Source: Panaeolus papilionaceus
Taxonomy: Eukaryota > Basidiomycota > Agaricomycetes > Agaricales
Assembly (NCBI GenBank): GCA_015501605.1
Contig: JADNRZ010000004.1
Location: forward strand, 186,001 to 250,000
Reading direction: 5' to 3'
DNA length: 64,000 nucleotides
Shown: positions 13,880 through 25,956 of the stretch, in pieces
Position numbering within the stretch: position 1 is the first letter of the stretch
How the letters are laid out: every line of letters begins with the position of its first letter
Notes under the pieces: model-generated
Databases searched by the model: none
The model's input: the letters and a program-made list of their open reading frames with translations, nothing else
What the model was told of the DNA's origin: nothing
Made by a program: the position numbers and the translations under genes

Positions 13880-14215
13880 CTTGTTGGAATATCATCATAT
13901 CAACCATTTGAAGCAACATTGTCTGCTAAACCGTCATCGCATTGATAACCCTCCCATTTCTGATGTTTTCGCGTATTTCAGACATAGTTGATCGCATTCG
14001 AATACCTTTGTATCGCATACATATCACATCACCCCCATTGGTTTGATTGGACAATTTATCAAGGACTAAATTTTTATTAGTAGCTTACATCAAACACTCA
14101 TTTAAACACCCCATTCCTTGTCGGATTTTTTTGAATAATTTCTCTAGGATTATATACATCCTGCATAATGCAAAAGAACTTTGAGATGTACTGGAAGCAC
14201 TGGCAGACATTTGTT
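13880..14215. other. Intergenic, convergent 3' flanks
   Basis: Region between the 3' ends of the glucanase gene and the small minus-strand gene. No coding signal is seen; it should hold both polyadenylation regions. Confidence 0.4.
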
Positions 14216-14755
14216 TCAATGTTCGCCAGAGGTTGTAGCGTATCTATCCTCGAGATCTTCCTGCCCTCCGAACCCTCCTTCGAAATCGCGATCCACAGGG
14301 TGGGTAGATTTTGCTGTGCCTTTTTTGCTCGAATCCGAGCTCGAGTCTGTCGTCTTGCTACTGCCAACGGCCTCGGCTTCCTTCATCGTCCGATCTTGAA
14401 TGGCTTGGATCTGAGCAGATTCCTGGGACGATGGTCACAAAGGAAGTACTAGTTAGTAATATGTACCAGAGAGAGGAAACAGAATCAAATAAAGGGAAGA
14501 TAGTTTAAACCTGTGCACTGGAATGCAGACGAAGGAAATAAGAATAAATACCTTTTCTCGTGCCCATCTGTTCTCTTCGCTCTGTTCTTTGCCTTTCCAA
14601 GACGGGTCCTACAGAAGAGAGGGAGTCAGTATATTGAATATGCCTGCCCAAAGTCAAGAATTGTCGAGTTTGGGTCAAAATAGGGGTCCAGGGAGGTCAG
14701 ATGCGCTGTAGTATAACGTAACACTTACTCGTGTGGTACTACCTGCGTCAGACAT
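14216..14755 (-). CDS. Small charged protein of unknown function (96 aa, three exons)
   Basis: I do not recognise this gene. The model has exons of 27, 57 and 207 nt (14729-14755, 14552-14608, 14216-14422), each phase 0 with GTAAGT or GTATTT donors, which supports a real gene. The product starts MSDAGSTTR, continues with a highly charged amphipathic stretch (DPSWKGKEQSEENRWAREK, then a helix around QIQAIQDRTMKEAEAV), a Ser/Lys-rich spacer, and an acidic Gly-containing end (GGFGGQEDLEDRY). The charged helix loosely recalls the mitochondrial ATPase inhibitor IF1, but no presequence is present, so I do not assign that function. It is soluble, with no signal peptide or membrane segment. It lies downstream of CDC45 on the same strand. 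Confidence 0.6.
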
Positions 14756-15084
14756 TAATGAGAATATCAAGGATGTGATGCGAGTTTATGAGTGATCGTG
14801 GTATGCAAGAGAGTGAGCAGTGTATGACCCAATCTGCTTTTAGAACCTAGGAGAGCTTGTTGGAGTAACCTGACACAGTCCAAAAAAGGTGACGCATGAT
14901 GAATGATCTGCTACCGGCCCCATTGCAACTCCAAAATTCCCCAAATCTCTTCACAGGCGCGTGTAATGCAAAGTCGCAATAAAAATAGGAGGTACAAGTG
15001 AATGATACATCATACATATCTAAAAGAATATAGTTTACATAAACCAAGCAAATGACCCCACTGTGCTTAGGGCATAACCATTCA
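14756..15084. other. Intergenic between CDC45 3' end and the small gene's start
   Basis: 329 bp containing the promoter of the small minus-strand gene and the CDC45 3' flank. No coding signal seen. Confidence 0.4.
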
Positions 15085-17522
15085 TTACGACTCGCATAGT
15101 TTTTCCAAGAAAATCTTTAGATCAGCCTGGTCAATTTCGAGGATGCTTCCATCAAAAGAAGTGAGTTGAACATCAGCACGCGTCTTTTCCTGTGCATCCA
15201 GGAATGCTTTCATGAATTCACTAGTATGAAAGTCTATCAAGGTTGAACGTTGGTCATAAAGGAACAAACGTACTTTTTGCGAACCTCGCCATAGTCGAGA
15301 GCCCCCATAACACCCACAACTGTGTACCGGCCTTTGGTTTCGTTGAGACAAGCAAGAATAAAGGGAAGGCTTTTCTTCCTGCTTCGAGCATTCACAGTCA
15401 TTCCCGTCAACTTGTCCCGCAGGGCATCCACCAACCAGAGTGCTAATCGCATCAGGACACTGGGGTTCGAAAATAATGCGAGGTCGGGACCCTGTGACAA
15501 GATGACGACGCGATGGTTTCTCATGGTACGAATGTCTTGCTTGTCAATGATCGATGTTCCCTGTCGTATGACTGCGCGTTGCAAAGTCATCGACAGACCA
15601 AGGGCTTCGCGCAGAGACCCAATGCTGTGTAAAGAAGACGTCAAGAAAAACAAAGCGACAATGAGCGACAGGGAACGTTTGACATCGAGAAGCTGGACTG
15701 ACTTGCTGACAGCATCGTAGGCCCTCCAAAAATTGTTAACCCACCAACGAGGTTCGGCTGGTACTTCATCTACATCTGCTCCATCGTCTCGTCGGCCTTC
15801 TTTGTCGCTTGGCTTGGGTTTGCTCGCATCAGAATATTTGTCTGAACGACGAGCATCCCAAACATGTCCTCCTCCGAACCATTCACCGCCGTTTCGCATT
15901 CCTTCTGCCTCAACTTCCATGCGTATACCTTCAGCCACGTCTAGCAACGTTGATAGTGCCTCGACTGCATCTGCAGCTGACATGGGCTGGGAATGGAAGC
16001 CAAAGCAGCGCACAAAAGATGGGTAAGAAAGTTCGACCAAGCCGTATTCTGGTGCAACGTCGTTCAACTTTTGGACAAGCATTCTCTTTAGATCCATATC
16101 CATGTGTGGGTAGGGTTGTTGCGTCTGGGGTATCGAGAAACTAAATCATGTCAGCCCGCCTGCTTGTGAATACTGCAAAGATGCGCACCCCATTTTGGCA
16201 AGAAGACCCGTGAGGCGTTGCCGTCCTCTTTCTTTCCATATTCCAAGTTTGCTAGCTACGTAGCTTGAATGAAACATGGCGTCATATAATGTCCAATGTC
16301 GGAACAGCATGAAGCGAAGTTCTTCGGTAGCGCGTATGTTGACATCGTTCGATTCTACGGATATTGTTGGTTCGTCGGTTTGTATAGGTCGTGGATTCAG
16401 GCGTGACACCTCGTCATAATATACAGCATGATACTTTTCATATGTATCCCGCGAAATTCTAGCAGTAAGATATTGGAAAGTAAGACCAAGGATAGCTAAC
16501 CTGCAGTATATTGATATATGTAAAGACCGCAGAAATTCAGAATCAACACACCATAGTAGATCAATATCGACACGCTCTAGAAGGGTGGATAGAATATATA
16601 TTGTGCTGGCAGCACTTTGTCCGTGCCACAGACCGGCACCATAGTGTTTCTGCATAAGGGCTTCGTAGACTTCGTAATCGTCGCGAGATATTCTCGTTGC
16701 CTAGCAAGCGACTGAGATAGAGTTAACTGGCACCAATATGCTTGTGAACGTACATTGGTTTCCAGTCTCTGACGCTTCCTTGCTGCATTGTCTGAGACCC
16801 TTTTGCGCTTTGTGGATGGTGAACCTGTTTCTGAGCCATCATCTGCTTGTTCATCTTCGCTATATTCGTCCTGTGAATCATCACCGAGATCCTCGTCGTC
16901 CGAGTCGACTACAAGATCATACTAAGTAAAGGGGATCAGATAAAATACCTATGGAGAATTTTATGGCTTACCTGAAGTGCTTCCCAAGCTTTCTTCTCCT
17001 CAGAAAGATTTTCCACTTCTCCGTCATCCCAAACTATGACTCGGTCTCCATTTTCTCCAGTAGTAAATAAGTTGGCCAAACTTTGGGGACGACACGAATC
17101 GATGACATGTATTGTCACCTTAGTATCATATTCCCCAAACCACATAGGATCAGTAAGGTCGAAACGACCTGCAATATTGAGAAGGATAAGTGTATGTAGC
17201 TAACAAGTAATATTCAAGGTCAGAAATGATAAATGTTTAGTGAAGCGCGACTTACGTCTGTGTATGATTTGAACTCATCCGCAAGTACTTCTAGCTCAGA
17301 TTGACCGGATACAGGAATTATCCGATACGCGACATCGTCGTGTTTGAAGAGTGTGGCAAGCATGCGAGACGCGCAAAGGGCGTCAACATTGGGTGCGACG
17401 AGAAGGATAACAGACGAAGCTGAAGTAAGAGGAGAGCGTCTGTGTGTTGATATAATCTTGTTATAAGCTTCAAGATATGAGGGACGATCTTTTGCGAGGT
17501 GTGGAGGTGGTAAATAGCCCAT
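15085..17522 (-). CDS. CDC45: DNA replication initiation factor CDC45
   Basis: Component of the CMG (Cdc45-MCM-GINS) replicative helicase in the nucleus. The start MGYLPPPH is followed by SSVILLVAPNVDALCASRML and YRIIPVSGQSELE, the conserved N-terminal DHH-like core of CDC45. An acidic linker rich in Asp/Glu and a basic STKRKR nuclear-localisation-like motif interrupt the protein, as in other CDC45 orthologues. The middle and C-terminal parts contain LFRHWTLYDAMFHS, ELSYPSFVRCFGFHS and LNETKGRYTVVGVMGA, ending in FLEKLCES. Several short introns are present. The protein is complete within the window. MluI-box-like elements upstream fit S-phase expression. Confidence 0.93.
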
Positions 17523-18125
17523 GTTAACTTGATCAACTAAGTCATCAACATTGTCAAGTACTAGCAGTAGTCCTTTTACAACGCGACTCTACACCGTGTC
17601 ACAGATCACGTGCATATATTAAACGCGCTTTTTTTCACAATAAATGTTTATTTTATTTACTTGAAACTTGGAAACGTTTACAATCCAATTAAATGAATGC
17701 CTGAACCTATGTTTATACGTCGAATTTTGTTTAAAAAAGAAAATAAATTATGTGATACTTTTCTGAAATTCATTAAGGGCTTTCCAAATTGAGTAAAAAT
17801 AGCCGAATGCGACTAATATCTCGTGATCGACACCAGCACCGTCAAGTTGCTTGTGGGTGCAGCTTGAAGCTGGCTTGCACATTTGTCTTGATCCAATTAC
17901 TATCAAGACATATTGAATTTATCGGCATTATATCTCCCAGAGTATATTGGTATATATAGCAGCACTTCACCAATTGGTCGCACATTCAACCAATACATCA
18001 TTGTAAGCTTTCGATTAAGTAATTCTTCAGTTTTACACATTGACTGGGAAAGTTTCGGGCTAATATGATTTGCATTCTTGTTTTCTTTAAAAAATTTATC
18101 AGATATATATCCTCGCAATACCATA
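17523..18125. promoter_or_regulatory. Divergent promoter region of CDC45 and mitochondrial IF-2
   Basis: About 600 bp between two divergent start codons. The CDC45-proximal 110 bp holds two ACGCG cores and one CACGTG palindrome; the rest is A/T-rich and contains TATATATAG near 17950. No gene was found. Confidence 0.5.
17581..17627. promoter_or_regulatory. MCB-like (ACGCG) elements and a CACGTG box upstream of CDC45
   Basis: ACGCG cores occur at 17581-17585 and 17623-17627 with CACGTG at 17607-17612, some 60-105 bp before the CDC45 start. ACGCGT is the MBF target driving G1/S genes in fungi; both sites here match the ACGCG core but not the final T. Function is inferred from position. Confidence 0.4.
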
Positions 18126-21003
18126 ATGCTACATTCAACTTGGAGGAATGTGTCTTTGGCTACTCAGCGCCATTCCGTGTGCGTCCGAGAATTAGCCACA
18201 GCCGCCGCTGTTCAAGTCAAGGTCAGACCACTCTTGTTTTTGTACACCGCAAATTATATTCAAATACGCACTACAGGCTAGGGATCCATCTGTTAATTCA
18301 GTGTCTGGTCCTAGCAAATCCTCCTTAGATTCTCGGCCTTTATCAGTGCCGTCGCGAAAGAGCTGGGCACGTCCAGCTCGACAACCTACAGCACACATCT
18401 CCCCCGCCCTTCCCCCGAAACCATATGTCGCTTCCAACGCCACCCCACGAACCTCAATATCAAACCACACACGGGAGACGAACAGACCCTTTCAGAAAGC
18501 GGCGGATACAACAGCAAAACCTGCACGCTCTGCTTCCTATGTTTCCCAAACGAATAACTCCCCACCAACACCCCGGAGGCATTTACCAGAATCATCAGAA
18601 AAATTAGAACAAGACCAACCCATTCCACCGAGACTAACGAATCAGTCCGAGCAAGAACAGCGTGAAAGGCGGAGGCGAAAGCAGGAAAACGAGAAAAAGC
18701 ACCTTTCAAAACATCGGCCAGAACAACACCGTGTGGATATCAGTCGACAGTCAGCGAATAAAAACACCAAACCTTCTCGACCAAAAACTATACCAACGCG
18801 AAAAAGAGAAGTCTACATCCCATCAGTCGTGACAGTATCACAGTTAGCAAAAATCTTGAATATGCGCCTAGGTAAATAGTCTGACTTCCCTTCAATGCCT
18901 AGCTGTTTCTAACTTGCAAATATTAGCTCAGCTGCAATACCGCATGAAACGCGCCGGCTTAGCGGAAGATTCCAACTATGATCATTGTAGGTCTTCATAT
19001 CCGACTGTATTTCGGCTTTCGTTGACGAAGTTATTTCAGTGCTATCTTCGGATTACGCCACCCTTCTCGTTGAAGAACTCGGATATAAACCAATCGTCGA
19101 TGATGAAGCTGCTTTCGATATTCACGCCCCGTATGATGTTTCATTGACCTCAAACGTATTCACATTTTAAACTCTCCAGCAGACCGACTCCTGCCGACGC
19201 TTCAAATCTGCCCCTACGGCCTCCCATTGTGACAATCATGGGCCATGTAGATCATGGAAAAACCACCCTCCTTGACACCCTACGTTCAGCTTCTGTTGCC
19301 AAAGGCGAAGCTGGCGGAATCACACAGCACATTGGTGCATTCTCTGTCCCTATAGCCAGCGCAGCCACAGCTGCGGGAACACCTCAGTCAATCACATTTC
19401 TGGACACACCTGGACATGCAGCATTCTCAGCGATGCGTGCTCGAGGAGCCGACGTCACGGACATAATTGTTCTTGTTGTGGCCGCAGACGATGGCATCAT
19501 GCCCCAGACAAAGGAAGTTATCGAGCTATGGAAGAACGACCAGGACCAACTCAGTTTGGTTGTGGCAATTAACAAAGTCGACAAACCTGGTATTGATTTA
19601 GTATGTTCACAGTTTTTCCTGCGATCGTTTAACTTATGATTGTATGTCTAGGATCGTGTTAAAAAGGCTCTAATGGCCGAGGGCGTGCAGCTGGAAGAAT
19701 TCGGAGGCGACATCCCCGCAGTTCATGTGTCTGGCTTGACAGGTGAAGGTCTTTCTGACCTTATCGAGACGCTGTCAGCTGTGGCAGAATATCGGGACTT
19801 GCGCGCTGAAGCCGACGGGATCGCCGTTGGCCATATCATCGAGTCCAACATGCATAAAGGTTTGGGGTATGTATCATACTTTGCTTTCCAGCAGAATTTT
19901 TTAGCTTACGTCGGTGTTGAAGGCCCGTTGCAACTATTTTGGTCAGCAGAGGCTGCCTTAAGGTTGGGGACCATGTCATTAGCGGCCTCACACAAGCCAA
20001 AGTGCGCCGCATGACTGACTCGACTGGGCAATCGATTCAAAAGGCAACTCCTGGCATGGCCGTGACGGTGTCCGGATGGAAAACCCTTCCTAAAGCTGGT
20101 GACGAGGTCATCGAGGGCTCTGATTCCGACATAAAGAAAGCACTGTCCAACCGAGAAAGGAGTTTAGAAACCCAGATAATGCAAAATGACATCGAGGTGA
20201 TTAACAGCCATCGACGGAACGAAAAGGAGGCCCAAGCAGAGCAGGCGACGACCGCGCCAACTGGCCCGAAAGAACTTCGATTAATTATTAAGGCTGATGT
20301 TAGCGGAAGTGCTGAAGCAGTCGAAGGGGCATTGAACGGCATTGGAAACAAGATTGTGATAACGAAGGTGATTCAAACGGGCGTTGGTCCTATCACTGAA
20401 TCCGACGTCTTAATGGCGAAAGCTGTCAATGGTGAGCTCTTCGATATTCATATACTTACCAGCCATATTGAACCACCTGTTGTGCTAGCTACCATCGTCG
20501 GCTTCTCGGTCTCAGCCCCACGGTCGATTCAAAACCTCGCCGCTCAAAACTCTGTCACAATTACCACCTCTGACATTATCTATAAGTTGATGGACGATAT
20601 TCGTGCACGGGTCGTGGATCAGTTGCCTCGCATCATCGAGATCAGAATCACGGGTGAAGCTACCGTGCTTAAGACGTTCGAAATTCAGCTTAAAGCTCAA
20701 AATACCAAGACGATTGCAGGGTGTCGTGTCACAAACGGCATTGTTGAGAAGTCGAAATTTGTCAGGGTTATTAGAAAGGGGGAGACTGTTTATGAAGGTG
20801 AGCGTTGACACCTCGATCCTGACTTGTTTACCCTTGCTCACACAATTACAGGCACGCTGGACACCATGCGCCAGTTGAAAAAAGATATCACAGAAGCTCG
20901 AAAGGGCCTGGAGTGCGGTCTGGGATTCAAAGATTTTGCCGACCTGCACGAGGGGGACTTGGTTCAGATGTTTGAAAAAGTAGAGAGGCTTGGGTCCATA
21001 TAG
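18126..21003 (+). CDS. IFM1: Mitochondrial translation initiation factor IF-2
   Basis: GTPase that delivers initiator tRNA to the mitochondrial ribosome. The start [16 protein letters not shown] is basic and hydroxylated, as expected for a mitochondrial presequence. A disordered Pro/Lys-rich segment precedes an IF2-N-like domain ([19 protein letters not shown]). The GTPase domain shows G1 [18 protein letters not shown] (G3) and NKVD (G4). Domain II is recovered only by splicing near 19870-19922 to give [20 protein letters not shown]. The IF-2 C-terminal domains follow ([17 protein letters not shown]) and the last exon, after GETVYEG, ends in RLGSI. There are about eight exons. The complete protein is about 720 residues, normal for a mitochondrial IF-2. 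Confidence 0.94.
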
Positions 21004-21075
21004 AGTATATTATTACAACGCAGTTTATTTTATTTGTATTTGCACGCCATAATATCTGAGCCGCCTCCACTTCCT

Positions 21076-22515
21076 CTACGCGCGGTTTTGGTTCGTCTCG
21101 TCCAAAACAAATTCTTTGCCCCCAACCGTACCTGTCCTACCACCAACACCAAACGTCAAGCTGATGTTCCCAAGGTCTTTGTCGGTCTTTTCCAATACTG
21201 TCCAGCTTTTGCCGTCCTTTTTTTGGAGTGTTAGATCAACCTACGAACAAGACAGTGGATTAGCCTGGTTCGTTAATGCGGCCAAGACGTGCATACCTTT
21301 GTGCCGAAGATTCGGAAGCTCGATGCTGAGGGCTCGATTGCACCAAACAGCATAAGTGTTTTTGTGAACTTCTTCTTGTTCGGCAAGTAAAGTTGCAGAG
21401 AGATCTAAACAATCTAGTTGGCAAAATGGAAAAGTGGAAGCCCAACTCAGGTAATAATCCTCACCTCGTCCTCCTGGAACTCGACGGAGCTACGGTCTTT
21501 ATCGACTTGCTTTGCGAAAACCGAGACGTGAACTTGACCAGGCGTCTGGTAGTGGTCAATACGGCAATTCACATCCTCTTCAACCTTGGAAGCAGCTCGT
21601 GGTTCAGAAGCAGGGATTTCACGCCAGAAAGATAGCATACCTTAACTTCAGTCGTCACGGGAATGAAGCAGTGACGGCCAGTTTTGCATCCAGGTATTTT
21701 CAAGAATTCATCGAACTCGAGCACCCGCCTCTTGCAACAAAGGTAGCCCTGTGCAAGCATTGAATATTTCTAAGTGTCGAAATATAGGAATGGCTATTCA
21801 CCTTACTGCCTTCTCTGAAGATTGGCTATCATCCATGCATGATCAGTTTTGTGCGTCATCACAGATATCTGATCACTCACTGGCAGTGGATGGAAGCGAC
21901 AAACAGTACCTTCCCCGTCGCCTTGTCTATTCGTTTGGTCATCGACAAACTTAACACTACATCCTGCTCGCCTGCACTCAGTTCCGACCTTGACAGGTTG
22001 ATTCAAATCATCAACCTCAAGGATAGGTGCAGTGGGTTGGATAGGTGCTTTGTCGACTTTGTCTGCGACTTGAGCCACAGTTTCGATGCCAAATGTCTCT
22101 TTTCCTGACTCATCAACGGTCGATGCAGCACGAACAGTTTCGGATTTGGGTGTATCTACAACCTTTGCTTTCTCTGAAGTGTGGCCAGGTATTTCCGTGC
22201 AACCCTGTAACAAAGAAAGGCAATCATAGCACCCGAGTTGAAGTCGGCGAACGTATTATAGCAGTGACATTCAAAAATACTTGCCTTAATCGACATGAAT
22301 TCGTCGAAATCTAATACAGGTTTGTTGACATCTTTGCAGCAAGACCACGACTTCAATCCTTCGTGGAATACCTGGGTTTAGAATTAAGTGAGGTCGGGAT
22401 ACAACGGAGGCGCGACACGTCCAGATCTTACTGGGGTGCCAGGATGGTATGTGCAAGTTGATGTATCCCCCTCAACAAATTCTTTACCGCATCCTTTTCT
22501 CGTACAACGAGGCAT
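21076..22515 (-). CDS. CHORD-CS domain protein (RAR1/CHP1-like HSP90 cochaperone)
   Basis: Likely a zinc-binding HSP90 cochaperone. The first CHORD begins at the start codon (MPRCTRKGCGKEFVEGD, then CTYHPGTP, FHEGLKSWSCC and DFDEFMSIK). After a Ser/Val-rich spacer the second CHORD reads CRRAGCSVKF, CRFHPLPPIFREGSK and GYLCCKRRVLEFDEFLK. The small FREGSK piece is recovered between two introns. A C-terminal CS domain follows (CRIDHYQTPGQVHVSVFAK ... LSIELPNLRHKVDLTLQ). This CHORD-CHORD-CS order matches animal CHP/melusin and fungal homologues, whereas plant RAR1 lacks the CS domain. About seven exons; ends LDETNQNRA. The 3' end is convergent with IF-2, leaving only about 70 bp between stops. 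Confidence 0.9.
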
Positions 22516-22848
22516 TGAAGATGAACTGACAAAAGAGAAATGTGAGTGTGGAACTTAAAAAGACAAAGCTGCTCTCTGTTCAAAGGACCGCGTCCAACTC
22601 TTCATCTTATCACTGGTAGATTATACATGTCTTTCTAGAATCGTCCAGCATGAGCAACTGATAAACCAAATTTGGTATTTCTCAAGATCTACAAACAAAG
22701 TTCCTTCGAGGGCTTCACATTTACGAGCCAACCTACTTAGTTCATTATTTGTTTACACATTATATTAAGCAAGGATATAGAGACCGCGGATTATTTAAAT
22801 ATGTGTCTATAACTATCAATAAATATGATGGAATGCCAGCCTATCTAG
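22516..22848. other. Intergenic
   Basis: 333 bp upstream of the CHORD gene and downstream of the mitochondrial carrier gene, A/T-rich in the middle. Nothing else seen. Confidence 0.4.
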
Positions 22849-24265
22849 TTAGGCTAGTCCCGACCCGTATGCCTCCCACACCAAGAATCCAACACCCCAT
22901 GGTCCAACCCGTCCTGCAGTTCGCAGAAATCTTGCTACTCTCGAAGGGGCTTCGTTTGAGCTGTGCTGGTCATGCAGCCTAAAGAAACTGCTAACTCCTT
23001 CGGCGATAAAATGGCGCTGTAGTAAGAAAATCGTGGACTCAGTTCGCAAAACGGCCTTGGATCGTTCCGAGTAAATAATGCGCCTTGCAACATCCCACGG
23101 TCGACACACATATTCGTAGGATAGCCCTGCCATAACCTTGTCGCATAATCAGCGACGAAAAATGACTATGTTCTGATGGAATCCACGCACCCCTCCCGTA
23201 ACGAGTGTTATTCCATTCAGAATGGGAGGTATCTGTCGCCATCGAGAGGTGGTCGTCGACGTTAAGTTCGATGAAGCGATCAAAATTTCAGAAGTTCCTT
23301 TAACATGTGCTCCTGCTCGCCTGGATAACTCGAATATGACAAAAAAAGCAGCAAAACCTGTGGAATATCGTTATGCTTGACGTAATGCTTACCGCCTGGC
23401 TGGACATACCTAGTGCGTCCTTCGAACAACCCCAACCCCAACCATGCCATCCTTGGCCAGCCATCTGGCGGACGTCATGGAACCAACCACGAAGCCGTCT
23501 TGCCTCGTGGATTGTCGAAGGATAAGCGTCAAGTGGAGCCACTTTTTTTCGAACCTGAAAAACCTCCTTCCATGCACAAGACCAAGAATGTCCTCCAAAC
23601 CCTTGTTCTAAGAGTATTCGCACATTTTCAGCTGGTGCTGCAACAATCGCCTGGCTCGCGCCTGCGATGCTTCCCGAAACGGCTGCATTAATTAGACTAT
23701 CTTGCAAGTATGGTTCAAGAAGGTCGTTTGACATTGAATAACTTCCCCAAAGAACTGAACCTAACGTCGCGTTCACCAGCATTGGAGGCATAAAATGCTT
23801 TGGAATCACCCATACCTGATACCCCAGTTGGTAGTAAACTTCAGTTAAGATGCAAGCATAAGATATATATGGGGCACATACACCTTGGAGTTTGATAAGA
23901 GAAAGTAAATACTGATGCGATAATGTCGTTCCTTGTTGCCTGGCCAGGCTTTTGAGTGTCTGCCATCCGTTTACTGTATGTTGCGAGATACCAGGATTGA
24001 AAAACCGTGTTGGGACGAGTCAGGTAACTTGGCAATTACCTTTCGACGGCCGAAAAAGCCTCACTGGTCTGGCAAAATATAAGGCTAGACTCCTGGATGC
24101 TGTACGTGCTATTGCAGCTTGTATGCTTCCGTTTGAAGCTGAAGAGGCTGGTAAGTGGAGGATTTAGTTTTGGAAGCTAAGAAGCGGTAAGATATAATTC
24201 GTACGGCCAAGATCGTCAGTGTTTATACCGGTCTCAGAACTTGCATGAGGATATTGTTCCGACAT
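22849..24265 (-). CDS. Mitochondrial carrier (SLC25-type) protein, substrate unknown
   Basis: The start MSEQYPHASSET joins across an intron to ASSASNGSIQAAIARTASR; the junction gives a continuous frame and explains why no in-frame ATG lies in the second exon. Three carrier-like repeats can be traced. The first carries LYFARPVRLFRPSK, the second GSIAGASQAIVAAPAENVRILLEQ with the PxExxR signature, and the third GLSYEYVCRPWDVARRII with PxDxxR. The first repeat's signature is degenerate (FRPSK). The C-terminus ends GFLVWEAYGSGLA. It should span the inner mitochondrial membrane and exchange metabolites, but the substrate cannot be told from the sequence. It is divergent from the ALKBH7-like gene across 230 bp. 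Confidence 0.8.
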
Positions 24266-24495
24266 TGGTTCAGTAGATATAAGTCTGCCACAGAGGGTGG
24301 TCAATGTCCTGACATGGTCGTAATGACTGGATGCCGAGCACCTAACAGCACCAACACGGAAGCAAGTTATTTTTGGAATGACCACTTGATTACGTAAGTC
24401 ATCATGAGGATACCAATAATGGAATGTAAAGCAAGTCTCAAGTTACTTATAACTACAGGACATAAGTATTATGTTTTCAACTTGAATTAGCTTAA

Positions 24496-25403
24496 ATGCT
24501 GAATCTTACTTTTCGAAAGTTATTTCCACCTTTTCGACGTGCACTGCACACGACATCTTTTCCTCCAGGTTTTTTGTTCTGGCCCGATTTCTTCTCTTTA
24601 CAGGAGCAGAGCGTTTGTTGGCTGCATCATTGCATAGACTTGACTCCGCAGAGTCTCGCCGTGCTCGTAGAAACCGCGGAAAGCAATATTCAATAGCTTT
24701 GCGAGATGCTCCGACGAGCACATACACACTAGAGCATCTGTTCGCTCCAGAAGAGCTCTACGAATTCCAAGAGGTAGGTGAGTTTCTTCATCGGGAACAG
24801 CACCATGCCAAATTAAATCTTTCGTCATGTTAGGGCCACTATGACGGCGTCATTCATAACTATCGAGAGATGCATCTATCAAGCTGGCCCATCGAAGGTT
24901 TTTCAGGGCTACAAGAACTTCTTGACCGATTACATTCGTTATGCCCAACGTCAGACATCCAGACCCACTTGCTTCATCTATCTTCACAAGGAGATATACT
25001 CCCACATATTGATAATATTTCTGCGAGTGGAAGCTGGATCCTCGGTGTCAGCTTAGGGGATGAACGAATTCTCCGCCTACACCATTCGGAAGAGAAATAT
25101 ACATTCGATCTCAAACTCCCTTCTGGGAGTGTATATTTACAAAGGTAGTACATTACGTTACCCCTCTAACGAACCTGGAGTGTTCATACCATGACGTTGC
25201 TGCAGGGATTCTATAAGGTACAAATATACACACAGTATCGAGCGATTACCCCACCCACACCGTGCCCGACAGCGATTGAGTATCATGATCCGGGTATGTG
25301 TTCGTTTATCAAGACAAACTATGGCTGGACCATTCCTGACTCTGCGTACTACTTTCGTCAGGACCAACCCATAAAGTCTGAGCACGTCACTTCGGATAAG
25401 TAG
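24496..25403 (+). CDS. ALKBH7-like mitochondrial 2-oxoglutarate/Fe(II) oxygenase (frame break near 24605)
   Basis: N-terminal residues MLNLTFRKLFPPFRRALHTT are a good mitochondrial presequence. The AlkB-like fold shows GHYDGVIHNYREM, the Fe-binding HxD in LPHIDNISASGSW, GVSLGDERILRL, a distal His in YKYTHSIERLP, and the 2OG-binding Arg in RQRLSIMIRD. Introns after FQE, after SVYLQR and after MIR are phase-consistent and give a C-terminus DQPIKSEHVTSDK. Near 24604-24611 the frame must shift: upstream reads FLFWPDFFSLQEQ in one frame, downstream RLLAASLHRLDSAESRRA in another. Either an AG dinucleotide is duplicated or a 35 nt intron (GTTTTT...TTACAG) is used. ALKBH7 affects mitochondrial fatty-acid metabolism and programmed necrosis in animals; the fungal role is unknown. 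Confidence 0.75.
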
Positions 25404-25956
25404 TTTCATTCGTACTGTACCATTTTTATATGGTCTCTGCCAAGACGGACGCAACAGCCCTAAACACCCATATACCTATCTGATAATCTGGAGACCACCC
25501 AGAAATTCTCGGCACCATCTCTGTAATTGACTATGTATGTTTACCATTCTGGGGTCGCTTTTGCACCTTCGATTAATCCACGTCAACTTCCCTGACAAGT
25601 TGACCCTTGGACTTCCAGAAACTCTGGCATGAAAGGTGTCCACGAAGGATGTAGATCACTCTGAGATTAGCGAGGGGGGTGCATAGAACAGATCGACAAT
25701 GAAACTCAGCGAAATTGATAAGCACGAGGTCAAGATAGTTACATCTGCCTGACCGTGAAACTTTGTAGAAGGTATATTAGGACGGTAGGCTCTATGTACG
25801 AAGCATTAAATAATCTAGATCACTGGCCAATAATTTAGAGCTGATAATGTAAATCACGTATGATATGACGAAGACGATCACGGAAATATGACATTATGCG
25901 AAGCCATCTGCAGATACCAGATACGATGCAAAAGTTCGGAAATATTAAGTCGAATG
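25404..25956. other. Intergenic, convergent 3' flanks
   Basis: 553 bp between the ALKBH7-like gene and the small minus-strand gene. Stops occur in all frames and I see no spliced gene. Confidence 0.4.
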
